IMG/VR virus record: IMGVR_UViG_3300028415_000003
Span: 1-64,000 of that record
DNA: 64,000 bases
Reading direction: 5' to 3' (one strand)
Origin: a virus
The translations under genes were made by a program, and so were the position numbers. The notes under the pieces are model-generated. The model saw only the letters and a list, made by a program, of their open reading frames with translations. It did no database searches and was not told where the DNA came from. Below are positions 1-9,189 of this stretch, piece after piece (the stretch's first letter is position 1; each line of letters begins with the position of its first letter).

Positions 1-720
1 AATGGTTATCGTTCTCTCTACTCCAACACCACAGGAAGCTCAAACACCGCTAATGGTTATCAATCTCTCAACTCCAACACCACAGGATATAATAACACCG
101 CTAATGGTTATCGTTCGCTCTTCTACAACACCACAGGATATAATAACACCGCTAATGGTTATCAATCTCTCTTCTCCAACACCGAAGGAATCAGAAACAC
201 CGCTAATGGATATGCTTCTCTCTACTCCAACACCACAGGAAGCTATAACACCGCTAATGGTTATCAATCTCTCAACTCCAACACCACAGGAAGCTCAAAC
301 ACCGCTAATGGTTATCAATCTCTCTTCTCCAACACCGAAGGAATCAGAAACACCGCTAATGGATATGCTTCTCTCTACTACAACACCACAGGAAGCCGTA
401 ACACCGCTAATGGATATGCTTCTCTCTACTACAACACCACAGGAAGCTATAACACCGCTAATGGTTATCGTTCGCTCTTCTACAACACCACAGGAAGCTC
501 AAACACCGCTAATGGTTATCAATCTCTCCTCTCCAACACCGAAGGAATCAGAAACACCGCTAATGGATATGCTTCTCTCATCTCCAACACCACAGGAAGC
601 TATAACACCGCTAATGGTTATCGTTCTCTCTACTACAACACCACAGGATATAATAACACCGCTAATGGTTATCGTTCTCTCTTCTCCAACACCACAGGAA
701 ACAATAACACCGCTAATGGA
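1..720 (+). repeat. 51-nt tandem repeat array in the tail fibre
   Basis: The repeat starts at 1, 52, 103, 154 and so on to 664 (14 units), with a degenerate fifteenth at 715. Each unit encodes 17 residues. Variation sits at fixed places: residue 4 is R, Q or A; residues 7-8 are YS, NS, FY, FS, YY, LS or IS; residue 11 is T or E; residues 13-14 are SS, YN, IR, SY, SR or NN. The rest is nearly constant. The array may extend upstream of the window. Confidence 0.95.
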
Positions 721-3423
721 TATCAAGCAGGTAGATATATCGCAGACGGAACAACAGCTAATGAAATAGGCACATATAATACTTTTATAGGTTCAAATAC
801 AAAGGCTCTCGCAGATGGAGATACAAATGAAATGGTTATAGGGAATGGAGCTGTAGGTGTAGGCTCTAACTCGGTAGTTTTGGGAAATGATAGTATTACA
901 AAAACTATTTTGAAAGGCAACGTCGGCATAGGGACAACTAATCCTTCTGAGAAGCTAGATGTAGACGGAAATATAATTGCAACTAATTTGTCAGGAACTA
1001 ATACAGGCGATGTCACCCTCGCAGGAACAGGCACATATCTTTCACTATCAGGTCAAGCTATTACAGTAGATCCTATCACAGAGAGTGATATTTCAGACCT
1101 TGGTTCTTATCAGCCACTTGCTACAGTTCTAACAAATACAACAGCTTCATTTCTAACAGCACAGGAAACTAAACTAAGTAATATTTCAGTAACCCAAGCT
1201 GTAGACCTAGATACAATGGAATCAGATATAGCTGCTCTTGACCAAGCAGTAGTCTTAAAAGGAACTTGGGATGCTTCGGTAGGAACATTCCCTGGAGGTG
1301 GGACAGCACAATCTGGTTATTCATATATAGTTTCAGTAGGTGGCACAGTAGGTGGTGAAGTCTTTGTAGCTAACGATAGAATAGTAGCTATTTTAGATAA
1401 TGCCTCAACTACTGTATATGCTTCAAACTGGCACAAACTAGACTATACAGACCAAGTGCTATCAGTAGCAGGTAAAACTGGTGTAGTAACACTTGTAGAA
1501 GCTGATATAACAGATTTAGGCACTTATTCAACAGATATACATTCTAACATAACAGCTTTAAATGCTGTAAGTAATACTAATACAGGAGATGAAACAACAG
1601 CTTCAGTTAAAAGCTTATTAGGAATAACTACTTTATCTGGTAGTAACACAGGTGACCAAGACTTAAGTGGAAAACAAGATACTTTAGTAAACACTACAAA
1701 TATAAAATCAGTTAATGGAACTACTTTATTAGGTAGTGGAGATTTAGAAGTAGGTGGAGCAATAGATAGTGTAAATACTCAAACAGGAGTAGTAGTTTTA
1801 GACGCTGATGATATTAGTGATACTTCAACTACAAATAAATATGTTACAGTTGGAGATATAACTAAACTAGGAAACTTATCAGGAATTAATACAGGAGACC
1901 AGGATTTAAGTGGTTATGCAACTATTATTTGGGTAAGTAATAACTTCGCATCAGATAGTCACGGTCATAGTCAATTACACAATCATGTAAATAAGGCGGT
2001 ACTCGATGGAATTTCTTCTACGAATGTGAGTAATTGGAATACGGCATTTAACCAAAGAGGAAGTCAAATTGCAGGAGCCGGCTTAACGTGGACAGGAACT
2101 CAGCTAAAGGTTGATGAAGCCACAACAACACCATTTTACTACGATTCCGGATCAACGAAGATAACGAATTCAGTAGCAACGCATGATAGTTTATACTTAG
2201 GAACCGATCCTTACAACACGGATAATCCTTTTATTGATATTAATCCGGGATATCTTACTGTAGGAACAGGTATAAATGATTCTAATGGTTACGGTGGGGT
2301 TATACAAATAAATAATGAAAGCATTTCTCAATATTCGGCAAGAATGTTATTCCTTGGCGATGGATCGCAGAATACCAATCATTCTATTAGATTAGTAAAT
2401 CTAGGCCCGGTCGGATATGATGCTTTTACTGTTGATGTATACGGACATACAATGACGCAATCTGTTACTTTTGATACGACCCATGCCGTAAGCGGACCTG
2501 TTGCAGGGCAAATGTGGTATGATTCCGGAAGCCTGAAATATTATGACGGATCAAGTACCCAAACCCTGACTATAGGTGGTGGTAGCACACATAATCATGT
2601 TAACAAAATAACCTTAGACGGGATTTCATCAACTGAAGTAAGTGACTGGAATACAGCTTACGGGTGGGGAGACCACTCTACTCAGGGATATCTTACTTCT
2701 ACAGCTTTGTCAGGTTATGCAACTGAGACATGGGTAACAAATAATTTCTCAGGCAGCTCACATACACATAGCAATCTTCACTCTCATACAAACAAAATAA
2801 CCTTAGACGGGATTTCATCAACTGAAGTAAGTGACTGGAATACAGCTTACGGGTGGGGAGACCACTCTACTCAGGGATATCTCACTTCTACAGCTTTGTC
2901 AGGTTATGCAACCGAGACATGGGTAACAAATAATTTTACTTCAGGCGGAACAGTCGGATTGGATGATGGTACTGCTTTAAGTCCTTCTTTATATTTCAAC
3001 AATGATACAAATACAGGATTTTTTCTTGAAAGTGCTAATAATATTGGTGTAGCCACTGCAGGAACCTTTGAATTCAAATTTGCCCAATATGGTCATTTTC
3101 ACGCAGATGGAAATATCTTCTCTAAATCAACAAGTACTTCATCCGATATCAGGTTAAAGAAAAACATTGCCAATATTGAAAATGCACTTAATAAAACTAC
3201 CGCTTTAAGAGGCGTATATTTTGATTGGAAAGATGACAAAGATAATAACAGGAAGTTAGGGTTAATTGCCCAGGAAGTTGAAAAAGTCATTCCTGAAGTT
3301 GTTTCAGAGGATCGTCACGGATATAAATCAATGGACTATTCTAAACTTACAGGGATGCTAATCGAAGCTATAAAAGAGTTGAAAACCGAAATAAATGAAT
3401 TGAAAAATGGCACTTCAAACTAG
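1..3423 (+). CDS. Tail fibre, trimeric, with C-terminal S74 chaperone (5' partial)
   Basis: The frame is open from base 1 to a TAG at 3421, giving about 1,140 residues; the start lies outside the window. Parts in order: 14 tandem 17-residue repeats (core NGYxSLxxNTTG, bases 1-714), a GNVGIGTTNPSEKLDV segment common in trimeric fibres, a long shaft with GKTGVVTL-type units, a duplicated 63-residue module (2602-2936), and a C-terminal peptidase S74 intramolecular chaperone from the SDIRLKKNI motif at 3142 to the end. In this family the chaperone drives trimerisation and cuts itself off at the Ser-Asp of that motif. The likely role is host-surface recognition or adhesion. A second open frame over the repeats (2-769) is a by-product of the repeat composition. 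The last 17 nt overlap the next gene. Fibre identity is well supported; the receptor is unknown. Confidence 0.9.
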   Translation, partial: NGYRSLYSNTTGSSNTANGYQSLNSNTTGYNNTANGYRSLFYNTTGYNNTANGYQSLFSNTEGIRNTANGYASLYSNTTGSYNTANGYQSLNSNTTGSSNTANGYQSLFSNTEGIRNTANGYASLYYNTTGSRNTANGYASLYYNTTGSYNTANGYRSLFYNTTGSSNTANGYQSLLSNTEGIRNTANGYASLISNTTGSYNTANGYRSLYYNTTGYNNTANGYRSLFSNTTGNNNTANGYQAGRYIADGTTANEIGTYNTFIGSNTKALADGDTNEMVIGNGAVGVGSNSVVLGNDSITKTILKGNVGIGTTNPSEKLDVDGNIIATNLSGTNTGDVTLAGTGTYLSLSGQAITVDPITESDISDLGSYQPLATVLTNTTASFLTAQETKLSNISVTQAVDLDTMESDIAALDQAVVLKGTWDASVGTFPGGGTAQSGYSYIVSVGGTVGGEVFVANDRIVAILDNASTTVYASNWHKLDYTDQVLSVAGKTGVVTLVEADITDLGTYSTDIHSNITALNAVSNTNTGDETTASVKSLLGITTLSGSNTGDQDLSGKQDTLVNTTNIKSVNGTTLLGSGDLEVGGAIDSVNTQTGVVVLDADDISDTSTTNKYVTVGDITKLGNLSGINTGDQDLSGYATIIWVSNNFASDSHGHSQLHNHVNKAVLDGISSTNVSNWNTAFNQRGSQIAGAGLTWTGTQLKVDEATTTPFYYDSGSTKITNSVATHDSLYLGTDPYNTDNPFIDINPGYLTVGTGINDSNGYGGVIQINNESISQYSARMLFLGDGSQNTNHSIRLVNLGPVGYDAFTVDVYGHTMTQSVTFDTTHAVSGPVAGQMWYDSGSLKYYDGSSTQTLTIGGGSTHNHVNKITLDGISSTEVSDWNTAYGWGDHSTQGYLTSTALSGYATETWVTNNFSGSSHTHSNLHSHTNKITLDGISSTEVSDWNTAYGWGDHSTQGYLTSTALSGYATETWVTNNFTSGGTVGLDDGTALSPSLYFNNDTNTGFFLESANNIGVATAGTFEFKFAQYGHFHADGNIFSKSTSTSSDIRLKKNIANIENALNKTTALRGVYFDWKDDKDNNRKLGLIAQEVEKVIPEVVSEDRHGYKSMDYSKLTGMLIEAIKELKTEINELKNGTSN
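2602..2936 (+). repeat. 189-nt-period near-identical duplication in the fibre shaft
   Basis: Copies at about 2602-2747 and 2791-2936 differ at only two bases that I can see, both silent T/C changes. They encode the segment from NKITLDGISS through WVTNNF. Near identity in a fibre gene points to a recent duplication. A diverged relative of the same module lies near 1980-2040 (NKAVLDGISSTNVSNWNTA). Confidence 0.9.
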
Positions 3424-3877
3424 CGGTGAAATTACCTTTGAAGATATTTTTAATGAGCTTCAAGGCTCATTAACAATTCCGGATAATTTAACGCTTGAAA
3501 TGTTATGCACTGGCGTTATCGAACCGTTAAATCCTAATTCTGCAAACCAACCAACCACATCAGCCCCGTTCGATGTACAAAGTTGGTACGGCTATGATCA
3601 TGCAGCATCGAGTAATGTAGGGGTAATGACTTGTTATGCTGATAGTGACTCAAGTCGTGTATGCGCTGGAATCACAGGAACAGCAGATATATATTACGAC
3701 GATAGCGGTGTCAGTATAGCTTCTCTTGCTGATCTCGTGTCAAATGACATTTCAATATATCAGGATTCAGGATTAACAAGGCTTGCAGATCCTGCGTATT
3801 ATGGGGATTACCCAAGAGTGTCAGATGTATTTGGTTGGGATGGCGGTGCTTGGGCAGGCTCGGTAAATTGCAATTAA
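3407..3877 (+). CDS. Small fibre-associated structural protein
   Basis: 156 residues. The ATG overlaps the fibre gene by 17 nt, which suggests translational coupling. The N-terminus MALQTSGEITFEDIFNEL and the later SWYGYD resemble a short domain seen beside tail-fibre genes in many Bacteroidota phages, often written MALQSSGxISLxDI; this is recognised from memory of the family, not a search. The C-terminal half is rich in Asp, Ser and Tyr with Cys pairs and may be a small beta domain exposed at the fibre tip. No catalytic motif is visible. A virion role beside the fibre is inferred from position. Confidence 0.7.
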   Translation: MALQTSGEITFEDIFNELQGSLTIPDNLTLEMLCTGVIEPLNPNSANQPTTSAPFDVQSWYGYDHAASSNVGVMTCYADSDSSRVCAGITGTADIYYDDSGVSIASLADLVSNDISIYQDSGLTRLADPAYYGDYPRVSDVFGWDGGAWAGSVNCN

Positions 3878-3903
3878 CGTGTTAACTATTAAGAAGAAGA
3901 ACT

Positions 3904-4578
3904 ATGTACGATATTATTAAAGATTATTTTGGTTCAAATTTTTTATTGGTATTTGCTTTAATAGGAGTGGTTGCAGCACCCGTCACTGCTCTTATTCATG
4001 TATTACAGTATTATGAAAAAAAGGAAAGGCTAACAAAAAAAGAAATCTCATTGTATAATCTTAAAAATCATCACCTTTTTCAGTATTTCGAAAGGCTTAA
4101 ATTATATGACATTCAAACAATAAATTTTAATGACAAGACAAAAAGGTATATTTTTATTAAATTTGTAGAGATTAAAGTTTTGGCTTTTTCTCATAACCTT
4201 GAGGTATTTCTGAGAGGGTCATTAGATAAGCCAAACAACGAGTTAAAACGAGAGTTCTTAAACATTATTTATAACAGCATCAGGCAATACGAAGTTAATT
4301 TCTATAACCTTGCCCAAACTGAAGAGGAACTAAAAATACTGAAATACATTTACGACTCTTACCGGCAGGAAAATTTATCAAAAGGAAATTACAGTATTGA
4401 TATGATCAATGAGTTATTCAATGATGATAACATTGAAGATCCAATGATCAAGATTAATTATGCTATGTATGCACTCCAGATAAGATTCACTACGATTATT
4501 CCGGATATATCGAGGTCCATGCAAAATCTTAACAGCCAGTTGGTTGGAAAATCCATCCACGGTTATAAATTCAAATAA
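3904..4578 (+). CDS. Hypothetical protein with N-terminal membrane anchor
   Basis: 224 residues. One strong transmembrane helix at about residues 12-36 (FLLVFALIGVVAAPVTALI) is followed by a charged, mostly helical cytoplasmic-type domain with no motif I recognise. It sits between fibre genes and the lysis cassette, so a role in lysis or membrane interaction is possible but unproven. The sequence just before the ATG (AAGAAGAAGAAC) is purine-rich. I do not recognise the family. Confidence 0.6.
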   Translation: MYDIIKDYFGSNFLLVFALIGVVAAPVTALIHVLQYYEKKERLTKKEISLYNLKNHHLFQYFERLKLYDIQTINFNDKTKRYIFIKFVEIKVLAFSHNLEVFLRGSLDKPNNELKREFLNIIYNSIRQYEVNFYNLAQTEEELKILKYIYDSYRQENLSKGNYSIDMINELFNDDNIEDPMIKINYAMYALQIRFTTIIPDISRSMQNLNSQLVGKSIHGYKFK

Positions 4579-4595
4579 TAATTAAATATCGAGTT

Positions 4596-5636
4596 ATGAC
4601 GAAGAAAAAACGACCAATTATTGATCAAACACTTGAAATCGACCTGAAAGATTTGCAGTTGATTTATAGTGGAATCCAAACAGCCGACACGCTTGAAATA
4701 AGCAGTCCGGCATTCAACCATGCTCTAAACAGAGCGAAAGTGAAAATTGAATCCCAAATGAAGTCTCACAGCAAATCCATGGAACCAAATAAAAAATACA
4801 TGGAATATATAACTATACGCCGTGAGATTTGTGAGAAGTATAGCCTAAAAGAAAAAGGGAAAAAAGACAAGGATCAGTCTGTTGTAAAGCCTCCTATTGA
4901 GGGTGCCACTTCGGTTGATTATGTTATTGTAGAGGGTTATCAGGAAGACTTTAATAAGGAAATCGACTCCCTTGAGAAAAAATACGCCAAGGAAATCAAG
5001 GCACGAAAAGACTTCCTTGACCAAGAGGACGAACTTCTTTCTTCCAAAAGAAAAATTGATATCTATAAAGTAATTCCTGAAAATGTTCCCGAAACAATTA
5101 ATCTTGGGGTTATGGCTGCGCTTTATAAACTCATTGCCTTCAAAGCGCCAACCGCAAGAAACCTTAAACCAATCAAAATTAAGAAAGGAAAAATTCTTTC
5201 CATTTCGAAAATCATGCAGGATTTAGCTTCTGTAACAATGCCTCATGATTTTGTAGAAAAGATGGCTTTCAATTTATGGGCAATCAAAGAAACAGCAGAC
5301 AATCTATATCAGGAAAAAGCTTATGAAGATTATAAGCAAACAGAAAAATTACGGGAAGAACTTAGCACAAAACATTCGCTAAAATACAACCATAGTGGAG
5401 AGCTTGTTCTTTACAAAAGCAAAGAGGACGAGAAAAATTATTTTGCAATCAAAGATCAGGATGCTTTTAATAAAGAATTTAAAAAATTCAAGAAAGATCA
5501 CCAATCAACTTTTGATGCTTATGAAGAATGGTTAGAAGAAGAAATTACAATCAAAGGTTACACCTTTGACATTGAAGACGTTCCTGAGCTACCACGCGCT
5601 AAACTTGAATCAATTACAGAATTTATAGAAATTTAA
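4596..5636 (+). CDS. Hypothetical protein with an internal duplication
   Basis: 346 residues, highly charged and mostly helical. Two halves look related. Residues about 115-180 (DFNKEIDSLEKKYAKEI, then IDIYKVIPENVPETI) and about 290-340 (AFNKEFKKFKKDHQSTF, then FDIEDVPELPRAKLESI) share spacing and key residues, as if a domain had been doubled. No enzymatic motif is seen. The leader before the ATG reads ATCGAGTT, a pattern shared with several other genes here. The stop overlaps the next start (TAATG). Function unknown. Confidence 0.6.
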   Translation: MTKKKRPIIDQTLEIDLKDLQLIYSGIQTADTLEISSPAFNHALNRAKVKIESQMKSHSKSMEPNKKYMEYITIRREICEKYSLKEKGKKDKDQSVVKPPIEGATSVDYVIVEGYQEDFNKEIDSLEKKYAKEIKARKDFLDQEDELLSSKRKIDIYKVIPENVPETINLGVMAALYKLIAFKAPTARNLKPIKIKKGKILSISKIMQDLASVTMPHDFVEKMAFNLWAIKETADNLYQEKAYEDYKQTEKLREELSTKHSLKYNHSGELVLYKSKEDEKNYFAIKDQDAFNKEFKKFKKDHQSTFDAYEEWLEEEITIKGYTFDIEDVPELPRAKLESITEFIEI

Positions 5637-5833
5637 TGCTCAATATTATAACTAACATATTAGGAATCCTGATCATTCCATTTACAATGTATTCTTTCTA
5701 TACGCTTGATAAGATGGATGGTTGGGATTTTTTTTTGATGATGATAATTTCCCCTATTTTTCTTTATGTAAAAAGCAAGGGATTCAATACATTAATAAAT
5801 AAAATGGTAGATAATCAAATCTTAAAAAAATAA
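5636..5833 (+). CDS. Small two-helix membrane protein, candidate holin
   Basis: 65 residues with two hydrophobic helices (about 3-23 and 31-47) separated by a short polar turn (LDKMDGWD), and a lysine-containing C-terminus. Size, topology and position directly before the amidase gene match a class II-type holin, which would permeabilise the inner membrane so the amidase can reach the wall. The start overlaps the previous stop (TAATG), implying coupling. Holins share little sequence, so this is inferred from topology and context. Confidence 0.5.
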   Translation: MLNIITNILGILIIPFTMYSFYTLDKMDGWDFFLMMIISPIFLYVKSKGFNTLINKMVDNQILKK

Positions 5834-5879
5834 TCATTTGCTTTCTGATGAATAGTATGTAATTAAACAATAATGAGTT

Positions 5880-6602
5880 ATGGCGAAATTAAAATATTTA
5901 GTAATTCACTGCACGGACACACCAGAACACATGAATGTGACTCCGGAAATGATTAAGAGTTGGCACACCGATAAGAAACCCATTGGTCGCGGATGGTCGA
6001 GAGTTGGTTATTCTGATCTGATCATGCTTGACGGCACAATCAAAAACCTTCGTCCTTATGATGAAGATGATAAGGTGGAAGACTTTGAGGTAACCAACGG
6101 AGCAAGGGGCTACAACGGCGTATCACGTCACATTGCTTATTCAGGTGGCCGGGATGCAAATTCCCAGAAGCCAAAGAACACGCTTAATGAAGCGCAGCTT
6201 GAGTCTCTTGCAGAGTATGTCAAAGAGTTTATTCAGAATCATCCGGACGCAAAAGTAATCGGGCACAATCAAATCAATGACTATAAAAAATGTCCTTCAT
6301 TTAGCGTAGCTTTCGTTTTTGTAATTACACTTGGATTTCCGAAAGATTCTTTCATGCTTTCTGATTCAGAGGAAGAAATGTATCAGAAAGACAAGGCTCT
6401 AAAGAAGGAAGCTCCGGAAGGGTTAAATCCTGCAATTGGACAGGGAGTTGTCACAAGAGACGAAACAAGTCCTGATCAGAACCCTATAGGACCTAAAACA
6501 GAAGAACAGTGGTTCAAGAATGGACCGAAGGATTCCTATGGTAAATTTCACATGCCATTTAAATCTGGAAAAGGACAAATAGAATCTAGCGATGAAGAAT
6601 AA
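5880..6602 (+). CDS. N-acetylmuramoyl-L-alanine amidase endolysin (T7 lysozyme type)
   Basis: 240 residues. It should cut the amide bond between muramic acid and L-Ala in peptidoglycan. Residues about 3-145 form an Amidase_2 fold: His10 in VIHCT, Tyr44 in GYSDL, and the C-terminal set GHNQINDYKKCPSF with His129, Lys136/137 and Cys138, matching the zinc ligands and catalytic Tyr/Lys of T7 lysozyme. There is no signal peptide, so export would need a holin. An extra tail of about 95 residues, acidic and polar, is not part of the usual fold; it could bind wall or regulate activity. The last 11 nt overlap the next gene. Confidence 0.9.
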   Translation: MAKLKYLVIHCTDTPEHMNVTPEMIKSWHTDKKPIGRGWSRVGYSDLIMLDGTIKNLRPYDEDDKVEDFEVTNGARGYNGVSRHIAYSGGRDANSQKPKNTLNEAQLESLAEYVKEFIQNHPDAKVIGHNQINDYKKCPSFSVAFVFVITLGFPKDSFMLSDSEEEMYQKDKALKKEAPEGLNPAIGQGVVTRDETSPDQNPIGPKTEEQWFKNGPKDSYGKFHMPFKSGKGQIESSDEE

Positions 6603-7245
6603 TATTTTAATTTTTATATTAGTTGTAGCCTTATTTTATGTGGGGTGGAATTTTTTTGATAAAGAAGAAACTAAATTCGATATGGTAGAAGTTATTAAAA
6701 CTGACTCTGGGCTTATAGCTCGTGTAGAAATGTATGAGGATTCAATCAGTAAACTGGTTCAATCTAATAAAAAAATGAAAGAAATGATAGCACATGAAAA
6801 TGCTGCTATTAAAAATTTGCGCGACTCTCTTAAAGACAAGAAAACGCAAATACAAAGCGAAAGTGAACAGGAATCCATTGATCGTTTTTGCAAAAGCACA
6901 TTAGGAACTGTCATTCCTAAAATAAAATCAATTGACAGCATTCCTGTCATTGCGATAAAAAAAGCTAACGAACTTATTGCCGAAAGGCATCATTATAAAG
7001 AATTGTTTGAAAGACAAAAAGATAAAGTAACTTTGCTTGAAGGAATCGCTTCAAACAATGCTTTTATTATTAAGCAAAAAAACAAAATAATTAAAACTAT
7101 TGAACAGCGTAATTCCCATCTAAAATTCAATCTCGAAGCACAAGAAAAGCATTATAAAGAAAGGCTTCGCAAAGAAAATCTCAGAAATAAGATCAAGCTC
7201 GGAGTTGTGTCCGGATTAGCTGCGTTAATAATCATCTTTGGATAA
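6592..7245 (+). CDS. Coiled-coil membrane protein, spanin-like
   Basis: 217 residues. An N-terminal transmembrane helix (about 4-21) is followed by a long predicted coiled coil with periodic K/E (about 45-195) and a second hydrophobic helix at the C-terminus (about 200-217, LGVVSGLAALIIIFG). It overlaps the amidase gene by 11 nt. Position after the endolysin and a coiled coil between membrane segments suggest a spanin-like role in disrupting the outer membrane. A classic unimolecular spanin has an N-terminal lipoprotein signal, which is absent here, so the assignment is tentative. Alternative: a structural coiled-coil protein. Confidence 0.5.
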   Translation: MKNNILIFILVVALFYVGWNFFDKEETKFDMVEVIKTDSGLIARVEMYEDSISKLVQSNKKMKEMIAHENAAIKNLRDSLKDKKTQIQSESEQESIDRFCKSTLGTVIPKIKSIDSIPVIAIKKANELIAERHHYKELFERQKDKVTLLEGIASNNAFIIKQKNKIIKTIEQRNSHLKFNLEAQEKHYKERLRKENLRNKIKLGVVSGLAALIIIFG

Positions 7246-9183
7246 ATGTTTGTAAACGTCAACGAGTTTAGTCCTGTTCCAAAAAACGGTTACCCAGACA
7301 TTAATAGTGTCGAGTTTGAACAGTTTTGGCAAGAACAATTAGAGTATGTTAAAAATGGTTTTAGCGTAGGTGGGCAAACTATCTCTGGAGATCACTACTG
7401 GTATTTAAATTTTTGGAAGATACGTGGGTATGATTATAAGAAAGGCCGAAAATCCATTATAAGCCCACGATTTCTCGATATTGATTATGAATACTTTTCA
7501 TTGCTTGACCGTGCAAGGAGAGCAGGAAAAAATCTAATTGTACTTAAACCCCGTCAGCGCGGATTCTCATCAAAAAATGCGGCAATAATAGGCAAAGAAT
7601 TTAGCTTGTTTCCAGGTTCACAATCCATCATCGTTGCAGGATTGGAAACATATACCATAAATACAATGGGTTTTGTTCTTCGTGGATTGAACGACCTTGC
7701 CGAAACTGAGTTCTATAAGCGAAGAGATCCTAATCAGAGCGACTATATCAAAGCTTCTTATACCGATATTTATATTGATGAATATGGAAATAAGAAAAGC
7801 GTAGTAAAAGGGTATCAATCCGAAGTGGAAGCTATTACTGCTAAGAATAACCCACAGGCTGTATCAGGTAAATCACCTTCATTTATCTTATTCGAAGAGG
7901 CCGGTATATTTCAGCAGCTTAAAAAGGCATATGGATATGTCAAACCTTCCCTTGTTACTGAAAACCAAATAACTTCAGGTATAGCTATATTTCAGGGTAC
8001 TGGTGGAGAAATGTCACAAGGTGCTGAAGAGTTTGAATACATCTATTATAATCCAGACGAGTTTAATGCGCTTTCCTTTGACCTTACGGAGTTCGATTCT
8101 GAAGCAGAGCCAGGCGTTAAATGTGGTTATTTCTTCCCTGGTTGGAAGTATAAAATTATCGACACCAATGGCAATTCGCTTAAAGAAGAATCACTTAAGC
8201 AGATTGAGAAAGAACGTTTGCTTGTAAAAGGTGGCGACACTGAATTTGAAACGATTATTGCCGATCCATTAAATCCTGCTGATTCCTTTCTTCGCCGTTC
8301 AGGTGGCTTTTTCTCTAAAAGTCTTGTAGCAAGCATGAACGGCCTTAAAAACAACATTCAAAAAACAAAGAATCTTCAAGTTGCCCAAAAAGGAAGACTT
8401 GAATGGGTATATAAGAAAAAAGAACGTGACGGTCGTGAGATAAAAATTATTAACGGTGTTGAATTTGTTCCTGATGATGATGGCTTTTTTGAGCTAATAG
8501 AACGCCCTGCTATTGATCCGAATACAGGCAAAACCAAAGAAGGGTTGTATAAAATCGGTATTGACAGTTACGATAAGGACGAGGCAAACAGTAGTGATTC
8601 CAAGCTCTCTGTTTCCGTTTTTAAGGCTTATGAAAGTATCATGGTCGAAAACAACAATTCCTTCATTGCTCAATTATTTGTTCGTCCTGACGTAAATGAG
8701 GGGGGGGCTGAGAAGGCTTATGAAGAAGCAGCTAAAGTTTGCATGTATTTTAATAATAAAGCTCTTATTGAATGGTCGAATATCCGAATATTCAACTGGT
8801 TTAAAACTCATGGGTTTGAAAAATTCCTTCGTGAACGTCCTGACTTTGTGCTTTCCAATTGGATTCAAAACTCTACAGTTAACAACAGATACGGGGTAGA
8901 CCCTTCAACAAAAGAGGACTGGCTTTTTGAATTGAATGATTACCTGATTAAGAATTGGGAAAAACTCAGAATCTTAAGGCAGATAAACGCATTCATATTC
9001 TTCAAGCTTAATCCTAAATACAATTGCGATATCACAATATCATCTTCTCTTGCGATTGTACAAGCCAAGGAAGACATGCTTAACAGAATAAATGAAACTT
9101 CTGAATCCGATACGAAAACCGATGATTGGATTGAAAGTGGCAGATTGAAAGAGGACGTGCATGGTAACATCATTTTAAACTAA
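7246..9183 (+). CDS. terL: Terminase large subunit
   Basis: 645 residues. This is the packaging motor that translocates DNA into the prohead and cuts it. The ATPase domain has a Walker A-like KPRQRGFSSK (101-110) and a Walker B FILFEEAG with Glu217/Glu218. The C-terminal nuclease of the RNase H fold shows Asp440 in KIGIDSYDKDEA and further acidic residues downstream. Size and motif spacing fit crAss-like terminases. It starts one base after the previous stop (TAAATG). No small terminase is recognised nearby. Confidence 0.93.
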   Translation: MFVNVNEFSPVPKNGYPDINSVEFEQFWQEQLEYVKNGFSVGGQTISGDHYWYLNFWKIRGYDYKKGRKSIISPRFLDIDYEYFSLLDRARRAGKNLIVLKPRQRGFSSKNAAIIGKEFSLFPGSQSIIVAGLETYTINTMGFVLRGLNDLAETEFYKRRDPNQSDYIKASYTDIYIDEYGNKKSVVKGYQSEVEAITAKNNPQAVSGKSPSFILFEEAGIFQQLKKAYGYVKPSLVTENQITSGIAIFQGTGGEMSQGAEEFEYIYYNPDEFNALSFDLTEFDSEAEPGVKCGYFFPGWKYKIIDTNGNSLKEESLKQIEKERLLVKGGDTEFETIIADPLNPADSFLRRSGGFFSKSLVASMNGLKNNIQKTKNLQVAQKGRLEWVYKKKERDGREIKIINGVEFVPDDDGFFELIERPAIDPNTGKTKEGLYKIGIDSYDKDEANSSDSKLSVSVFKAYESIMVENNNSFIAQLFVRPDVNEGGAEKAYEEAAKVCMYFNNKALIEWSNIRIFNWFKTHGFEKFLRERPDFVLSNWIQNSTVNNRYGVDPSTKEDWLFELNDYLIKNWEKLRILRQINAFIFFKLNPKYNCDITISSSLAIVQAKEDMLNRINETSESDTKTDDWIESGRLKEDVHGNIILN

Positions 9184-9189
9184 CGAATT

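Noticed and set aside
1-720. Tandem repeats as a CRISPR array
   Set aside because: The 51-nt units are contiguous without spacers and encode protein in a continuous frame.
2-769. A 255-codon open frame over the fibre repeats, and two minus-strand frames there
   Set aside because: They arise because the 51-nt repeat happens to lack stops in several frames. The frame that continues into the fibre body and S74 domain is the one starting at base 1.
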